Assembly: GCF_030409795.1 (NCBI RefSeq)
Contig: NZ_JAUFQN010000019.1
Location: forward strand, 1,798,001 to 1,862,000
DNA from: Flavobacterium paronense
GTDB lineage: Bacteria > Bacteroidota > Bacteroidia > Flavobacteriales > Flavobacteriaceae
Length of the DNA: 64,000 nucleotides
Direction: 5' to 3'
Shown here: one piece after another, positions 25,843 to 33,400 of the stretch
How the letters are laid out: every line of letters starts with the position of its first letter
Numbering within the stretch: position 1 is the stretch's first letter
The notes under the pieces: generated by a model
Told to the model about the DNA's origin: nothing
Database searches by the model: none
Seen by the model: the letters and a program-made list of their open reading frames with translations, nothing else
Position numbers and translations under genes: made by a program

Positions 25843-27039
25843 ATGCCAAAAATATCATTGAAAGGTCAAAAAATGCCTGAGTCACCAATTAGAAAATTGG
25901 TTCCTTACGCTGAAATTGCTAAAAAGAAAGGCCATAAAGTTTATCATTTAAACATTGGTCAACCTGATATTAAAACACCTGATGTTGCACTAAATGCAGT
26001 AAAAAACAACGATATTAAAGTTTTAGAATACAGCCATTCAGCTGGTTTTGAAAGTTATAGAACTAAGCTTTCCGCCTATTATAAATCACATGAATTGCCA
26101 ATTGATATTGCCGATATCATCATTACAACTGGTGGCTCAGAAGCCTTATTGTTTGCCATGGGCAGTACTATGGATGTGGATGATGAAATTATTATTCCCG
26201 AACCTTTTTATGCTAATTACAATGGCTTTTCAACTGCTTCTGGAGTAAAAGTGGTTCCCGTTATTTCAACTATTGATGAAGGTTTTGCCTTGCCTCCAAT
26301 AGCCGCTTTTGAAAAATTAATCACGCCAAAAACAAAAGCCATATTAATTTGCAATCCCGGAAATCCAACAGGTTATTTATATTCAAAAGAGGAAATTTTG
26401 CAATTGGCAGAAATCGTTAAAAAGCACGACTTATTTCTAATTGCTGATGAAGTGTACAGAGAATTTATCTATGATGAAAACGATAAACATTTTTCGGTAA
26501 TGAATGTTCCAGGTTTAGAAGAAAATGCCATTATGATTGATTCTGTCTCCAAAAGATACAGCATGTGTGGCGCCCGAATTGGATGTATTGTTTCTAAAAA
26601 CAAAGAAGTAATGGCAACAGCTATGAAGTTTGCACAAGCCAGGTTGAGTCCGCCAACCTATGCTCAAATTGCCAGCGAAGCAGCCTTAGATACCCCACAA
26701 AGTTATTTTGATGATGTAATTAAAGAGTACAAAGAAAGAAGAGATGCATTGATTGCAGAATTACAAAAAATTGAAGGTGTAAAAGTAGCCACGCCTAAAG
26801 GAGCTTTTTATTGCATCGCTAAACTACCGGTTAAAAATGCTGATAATTTTGCCCAATGGCTCTTAGAGTCTTACGAAAATAATAAAGAAACCGTAATGGT
26901 CGCTCCGGCAGCAGGTTTTTATTCTACACCCAATGTTGGTTTAGATGAAGTCCGAATTGCGTATGTGCTTAAAAAAGAAGATTTAATTCGTTCAGTAGCC
27001 ATTCTAAAAGAGGCCTTAAAGGTTTATAATCAAAAATAA
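25843..27039 (+). CDS. Class I pyridoxal phosphate aminotransferase
   Basis: I use the ATG at 25843 (398 residues, MPKISLKGQKMPESPIRKL) because this is the family's usual start and a promoter lies in the longer upstream frame. Fold-type I motifs: LNIGQPDI, ICNPGNPTGYL (substrate/PLP), LFLIADEVYREF (Asp-Tyr PLP contacts), and the Schiff-base lysine K237 in DSVSKRYSMCGARIG. It resembles aspartate/aromatic aminotransferases of subgroup I-gamma. The exact amino donor cannot be fixed; annotations of relatives range from aspartate to general aminotransferase. It is monocistronic with a terminator 19 bases after its stop. Confidence 0.9.
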   Translation: MPKISLKGQKMPESPIRKLVPYAEIAKKKGHKVYHLNIGQPDIKTPDVALNAVKNNDIKVLEYSHSAGFESYRTKLSAYYKSHELPIDIADIIITTGGSEALLFAMGSTMDVDDEIIIPEPFYANYNGFSTASGVKVVPVISTIDEGFALPPIAAFEKLITPKTKAILICNPGNPTGYLYSKEEILQLAEIVKKHDLFLIADEVYREFIYDENDKHFSVMNVPGLEENAIMIDSVSKRYSMCGARIGCIVSKNKEVMATAMKFAQARLSPPTYAQIASEAALDTPQSYFDDVIKEYKERRDALIAELQKIEGVKVATPKGAFYCIAKLPVKNADNFAQWLLESYENNKETVMVAPAAGFYSTPNVGLDEVRIAYVLKKEDLIRSVAILKEALKVYNQK

Positions 27040-27057
27040 ATATTCCAAACCCAATAT

Positions 27058-27080
27058 AAATCCTGCCTTTAGCGGGATTT
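27058..27080 (+). terminator. Terminator of the aminotransferase gene
   Basis: AAATCCTGC and GCGGGATTT pair over 9 bases with one G-U, loop CTTTA, followed by a T-rich tail. Confidence 0.6.
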
Positions 27081-27124
27081 TATATTTTTAGGAGCACGAC
27101 CTTCCTGCTTCTTTACACCACTGC

Positions 27125-27184
27125 TCCCGCTATCCGCGCTACATGCCTGCCGGCAGGCAGGGTAGCTAGCTCCTATCGGGGCTA
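27125..27184. repeat. Intergenic repeat family A, copy 2, with palindrome
   Basis: Reverse-orientation relative of 23702-23744 with the same flanking blocks (TCCCGCT, GCTACA, GGTAG, ATCGGGGCTA). It carries in its centre a perfect 16-bp palindrome at 27144-27159 (TGCCTGCCGGCAGGCA), not present in copy 1. The GC content is strikingly higher than the surrounding DNA. Confidence 0.65.
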
Positions 27185-27218
27185 TTGGGACTTATGTCTT
27201 CCTTTTGAACTCTAACAA

Positions 27219-27335
27219 AATTCATACGTACAAGCCAAACAGTTTGTACGTATGAATTGATTAATTGGTAAGCATGAATTGATTGGTTTGTACGTATGAA
27301 TTGATTGACTCATACGTATGAATTAATTGATTACT
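27219..27335. repeat. Four 22-bp tandem repeats of ACGTATGAATTGATT type plus an inverted copy
   Basis: The core ACGTATGAATT, or a close variant, starts at 27248, 27270, 27292 and 27314, an exact 22-base period (two helical turns). A further copy in inverted orientation at 27219-27233 forms a 15-bp perfect inverted repeat with 27244-27258 (10-base loop). Together with terminators and repeat A this fills the 377-bp gap 27040-27415; I see no gene there. Confidence 0.75.
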
Positions 27336-27370
27336 GTTTATGCAGCTTCAAAGAGGTATTCAGGACATAA

Positions 27371-27397
27371 AAAAACCCCGACTTATAATCGGGGCTT
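27371..27397 (-). terminator. Terminator of the giant secreted protein gene
   Basis: CCCCGA/TCGGGG stem of 6 bp, seven-base loop, then seven T on the minus strand; 19 bases past the stop codon. Confidence 0.7.
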
Positions 27398-27415
27398 TAT
27401 ATTTAAAACTGAAGT

Positions 27416-30400
27416 TTACCGCTTCAAAGTAAAGTGCGCCTTAAACTGTTTAGCCGACAGATTCTCATTATAATCAACCGTAAACCAATAGTCATCAGAC
27501 GGCATTAAATGACCATTAAATGTTCCATCCCAACCTAGTCCGGTTGAACTGATTTGTTTCAACAGTTTACCATAACGGTCAAAGATGTAAATCCTAGCGT
27601 TAGGTTGTCCACCCAATCCAACAATATTCCATGTATCGTGTATACCATCGCCATTTGGAGTGAAATAATGGGGGTAATCTATAATTTGCACATCATTTAT
27701 GATAAGCTCTTCACAACTATAGGCCACACCACCTTCGGTATCCCAAACATGGATAATGTGGGTGCCTAAACTAACATTCTCAAACACATTGCTCGCCTGT
27801 CTTGGTCCATCATCCAAACTGTACTCATACGTGCCATAACCGTCAATTAACACGGTAATAATTTGAGAAGCACTAAAAGCATTAGTCACCGTATATCCTA
27901 TAGTACCAACCGGTATAACAGCCTGCCCTGATTGTATCACCTGAAAGCTAGCCGAGGTTGTATCACAAGCTAATAGACTGTTACTCGTCACATGAACTGT
28001 GTAATCTCTTGTGGCTCCTGCTGCCGCTGCAGTGTCTACTGTATACGTTGCTCCTGTTCCAATAACGGTAGTTGGAGCGCCTGCCTCAAACCATTCAAAG
28101 GTATAATTACCAGGTATCGCCATTCCGCTATCTAATAGCAGTGGTCTTTCCACTACATTCGTATTAAAGTCTACACAAATAGTATTCACTCCATTATCCG
28201 TATTGATTATCGGATTAGGGTAACGCTCTACTTTGATGTCTATCGTGGTTATAGCATAACATAAAGGTGTAATCAAATTACTGCTGTTCTCTACCTTAAC
28301 CCATATCGTATCTGTATCTGGGTCGGTTTCATACGCTTGTGCTTCTGCCAGTGTTAAGGCATTGGTTCCTGCTATGGCATCGGCCTGAGTAGTATAATAA
28401 CTCAGTATAAATACAGTCGGATTTTGTCCGTTTAGTATCGCGGTAGCGTAAGTAGTTAAATCAATAAGCTCAACGCCGTCGTAAGGGTCAGCATAACTAT
28501 CACACTGATTAAATAGTTGTGGTCCTGTAGCTGTCGCATACGCCTCTACTGCCAATGGTAAGATTCCTGTATTCACACAACCTGTGGCATTGTTAACCAC
28601 TCTTATGTAGATGTTTTGTGCGTTTGGCGTTACATTGGTGTAGCTACTTGGTAGTGGAGTCTCTCCCGTATTGGTTAATGGATTAGCACCTACTGCCGTT
28701 AGGTAATAGCTTATCGTATAATTTGCTGGTGCTTGGGTAGCGCCAAGTACAGCCTGTGCCAGTAATGGATTTGTCAAATCAAATACGGAGATACCATCGG
28801 CATTGTCATCACAGGCTCTGTAAGGAGCCAGTGGTTGCACTACGATTGGCAATGGATTTACTGTTAATGGTTGTTCTACCAGTACGTAACAGTTATTACC
28901 CAGGTAGTCTACTCTATTGTTCTCTACTCTAATCCAAACGTTAGTACCCACTAATGCTGCTGTAGGGGTGAGGATTTCATTCTGTGGTACTGCCGCATCC
29001 GCTTGTGTAGCATAATAATGTAGTGTTACATTCGGGTCTCCATTGGCAATATATGCTGCGTTGGTGGTCAAATCAAATAGCTCTAACATATCCCCCGGAT
29101 TGGTATCATCACATTTAGGTGCCAAAGGTCTTGGATTAGTATTAGGTGTTGGGATTGGCAATACTCTAATATCCAAAGTGGTAATGCTTTTACAGCCTAC
29201 CGTTGTGGTAACTACTACGCCTAAAGTTTGTACTGCTGGAGGAACATTAATATACGCCAAAGCGTTTGCAGCGGAGATAGCATTGGTATTATTTTGTGCA
29301 TCCAATAAACTTGGATAATACGTTACCGCATAGCCTGTTCCCTGGTTGATTTGGGTGTCTCTAACTGTTAAATTAAACGCATGGTGCTGATCATTTGGAT
29401 TGGCATCATCATCACACAAACTAAGCGGTGCCGGTGTAGTGAGTAACAATGGCGTATTAATGGCTAATTGGAATGAACCGATATTGTAACAATGGGTCGT
29501 ATTGTTTTCTACCCTAACCCATATTACATCTAAATTAGTACCAATATAGTTAGCGGCAGGAATAATTGGGAATGCTCCGCCTTGTGCTAATAATTGTGTG
29601 GTGTAATAGGTAACGGTATAGTTGGTTGCAGCTAACGTTTGCTGTGCTAAAACAGCGGCTGTTTGTTGGGTTAAATCTATTGCCGTACGCGCATCCTGAG
29701 GATTGCTGTCCTGATCACATACGGTGATAGTGTTCAGGTTTATTGGTGCAATCGGACTTGGGTCGGCATTCAACTCTATTGGTAGGATGCTATAGCAACC
29801 TGTAGCATTATCCTGTGCCCGTACGAATAAAATTTGTACAAACGGGTCAATACTAAAGTAAGGTACTGTTGTATTAATAGGGTTGGCTCCTGAATTCGCA
29901 TCGGGTAACGTCTCATGGATAGTCAGGGTATACGTGGCGATGCCGTTTAACAATCCCGGTAATAAACTCGCCAAATCAAAATTGGCATAACCATCCTGAT
30001 CTTCATCACAAACAGTATAAGGCTGTGTTGGCGGAATTAGTGTTGGTAAGGGCTCTACCCGGATGTCCATTGTAGAGATAACATAACAACCTGTCAGTCG
30101 GTTTGTAACCCGAATCCCTAAAGTCTGAACATAAACCGGAACATTGGTATACTGCAAATTAATAATCACATTCGTATCATTCTGCGCATCCAATAAACTT
30201 GGATAAAACGTAACATCCATGCCTGTTTGTCCTAATAATATCGGAGCTATTTGCGAAGCTAAATCAAAAGTTTCAAATCCTGTTAAACCTGTGGTATCAC
30301 ACAATGAGTATTGTGGGTAGTTTGGCTGGGTAGCTTGTGGTAATGGGTTAACAATTAATTGCAACGGTACTATATCATAACAACCCGTAGCGATAATTTC

Positions 30401-33400
30401 TACACGAACATAAATCGTTTCGGTGTCAATAATACCATTGGTGTAACTCGTAGTGTTGGTAATATTACCTGTTCCCAATTCGGCTGCAGCCTGAGAAGTG
30501 TAAAATGTTACTGAATGGGTCAACGGATTCAATGAACCTAATACCTCCTGAATTCTTGTAGTCAAATCAAAAGTCTCATAGCCTACAGCTCCAGTGTAAT
30601 CACACAACTCATAAGCATCCGGCTCGGTGGCTACCGGAGTGGGATTAACAACAAGTTGAAGTTGTACAATTTCATAACAAGAGGTTACTGTAGATTCAAC
30701 CCGTACATAAATCAATTGCGAATTTAATTGAATACTAGGATAACTTGCTGGATTTGGTATAGTTGTTCCGTTTAAAGTGGCATCATCTATGGTTTCATGA
30801 AAAGAAACATTATAAGGGTTTCCTCCAGTTATTGAATTAGTCGCTAGGGTTAAATCAAAAGTCTCATAACCATCATTATTAGGATCACAAATTTGTAATG
30901 GCAAAGGAGTTTGATTTACAACTACATCATTAATAATGGTATTTATAATAAAGTTTGCGGGATTAGACACACAATTTGCAGGAATCTGATTCGATACAAT
31001 ACTGTGATTTCCGGGAGCCAGATTATTGAAAATTGGACTAGATTGATAAGGTAAACCGTCTAATGAATATTGGAAATTCGCACCTATTGGATTGGTTACA
31101 GTTACAGTATTTGAATTACAAGATTCTACAATACTTAGCGTTGGAACTACTGGAACGATAACTTGAATTTGAATAGTAGCTGAATTAGCACATTGACCAA
31201 CATTTGGTAAAAAAGTATACGTTGTTGTAATAGTATTATTAAGTGCTGGACTCCAAGAACCAGAAATACCATTTAATGATGTTGTTGGTAAAGGTGCTAA
31301 AACTGCCCCTGAACATATAGGAGATACAGTATTAAAAGTAGGAACTACTATAGGCAATACTTGTATTTGTAAAGTTTTAGAAGTAGCACACTGGCCCGCA
31401 GTAGGCGTAAATGTATACGTTGTAGTAGCAGTATTATTAAGTGCCGGCGACCAAACTCCAGTTATAGCATTTAAAGATGTCGTTGGCAAAGCTGATAGTG
31501 TCTGACCTGAACAGATTGGTGCAACAGCATTAAAAGTTGGTACTATATTAGGATTAACAACTATTTGCAAAGTTGTTGTCAAAGCACATTGACCAATAGC
31601 TGGTGTAAAAGTATAAGTAGTTGTAGCAGTATTATTTAATGCCGGAGACCAGCTTCCGTTAATTCCATTATTAGATGTCGTTGGCAAAGGTGATAATGTC
31701 TGACCTGAACAAATAGGAGCAACTGCAGTAAATGTTGGAGTTATAGTATTCCCATTAACTGTAATTGTTAAAGTTTTAGTAAGGGCACACTGTCCAGAAT
31801 TAGGTGCAAAAGTATAGGTGGTAGTAGTCGTATTATTCAACGCAGGTGACCAAGTCCCTAAAATTCCATTCAAAGAAGTTGTTGGCAAAGGTAATAATGT
31901 CTGACCTGAACAAATTGGAGCAACTGCGGTAAATGTTGGAATAATAGTATTACCGTTAACCGTAATTGTTAAAGTTGCAGTAGTGGCACATTGTCCTGCA
32001 CTTGGTGTGAAAGTATAGAGTGTTGTTGCTGTATTATTTAATGCTGGTGACCATGTTCCGGTTATTCCATTATTAGAGGTAGTTGGTAATGGTGCCAATG
32101 TTTGTCCAGTACAAATTGGAGTAATCGCAGTAAAGGTTGGAGTAACATTTGGATTAACAACTATTTGCATAGTGGTATTCTGTGCACATAAACCAGCAGT
32201 TGGTGTAAATGTATAAGTTGTTGTAGTTGTATTATTTAATGCTGGTGACCAAGTTCCCGTTATTCCGTTTAATGAAGTTGTTGGCAAAGCAGATAAAGTC
32301 TGTCCGGAACAAATTGATCCAACCGCGGTAAATGTTGGAATAACATTTGGATTAACTACAATCTGCAAAGTCGTTGTCGCTGCACATTGTCCGGTAGCTG
32401 GTGTAAAAGTATAAGTTGTAGTAGTTGTATTATTCAGTGCGGGTGACCACGTTCCTGTTATTGCATTTAAAGAAGTGGTTGGCAAAGCAGTTAAAGTCTG
32501 ACCTGAACAAATGGGTGCAACAGCAGTAAATGTTGGAGTGACTGGTGTCAAGCAACTTGCATAACAAGTTCTGGTTAAACTCGGTGCACAAACCCCATTC
32601 CAAGTGATTGTTAAAGTAACAGCCTGACCTTGAGTTACACCCGTTACAATATAACTTGAAGGTGAAAATGGGATAACACCTGTTACTGGTGGGCCACCAG
32701 CTATTGTGTAACTATAGGTAAAACTATTTTGTCCAATACTATTAAAATCAAATCCAACTTGAGTTGAATTTGTAGTAGGTCCATCACAAAACATGACTGG
32801 TGCTGCAGTCGGTGGAACTGGAACCGGATTTATTACTGCTGCGAGGACTGGAGATATACAGCCCGAAACTGAATCTTTAACTGTAACACTATAATTCCCA
32901 GGTGATAAATTAGAAAATGTTGGACTTGCCTGATAGGTAGTTCCATCTATGCTGTAAACTAAATTTGCTCCCAAAGGAGATGTGATTACTATAGAGCCGG
33001 TAGATACTGTACAGGTGGGCTGTGTGATTGTAACAATTGGAGTCGAAGGTTGGTTTGGAATTACAACATTTACCGTAGTTGAACTTGAACATCCTGAAAG
33101 TGGGTCTAAAACAGTAACTGTATAAGTACCTGAAACAGTTGCTGTACTAGGATTAGGAGAGTTTACGGGAAGACTTGGACCATTCCAAGTAATGGTAACA
33201 CCTATATTTGTTGAATTTCCAGTAAGTTTAACAGTACAATTAGCTTGACTTAATGTTGAAGCAGAAACATTCGGTGCAGCAGCAGCAGCATTGATAGTTA
33301 CATTTGTGGCTGTAGATGTACAACCTGTAGCAATATTTCTTACAGTTACAGGATAAGTATTTGGCGTTAATCCACTAAATGTTGGACTTGCTTGATAAGT

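Noticed and set aside
27219..27335. CRISPR-like array
   Set aside because: The period is 22 bases with no unique spacers, units are degenerate, and no cas genes occur.
29043..29318. 91-codon plus-strand frame inside the giant gene
   Set aside because: It is antisense to the strongly repeated coding pattern of the minus-strand gene, with no own start signal.
31145..32543. CRISPR or minisatellite interpretation of the about 200-bp repeats
   Set aside because: The repeats are in frame and encode seven like protein units in one gene.
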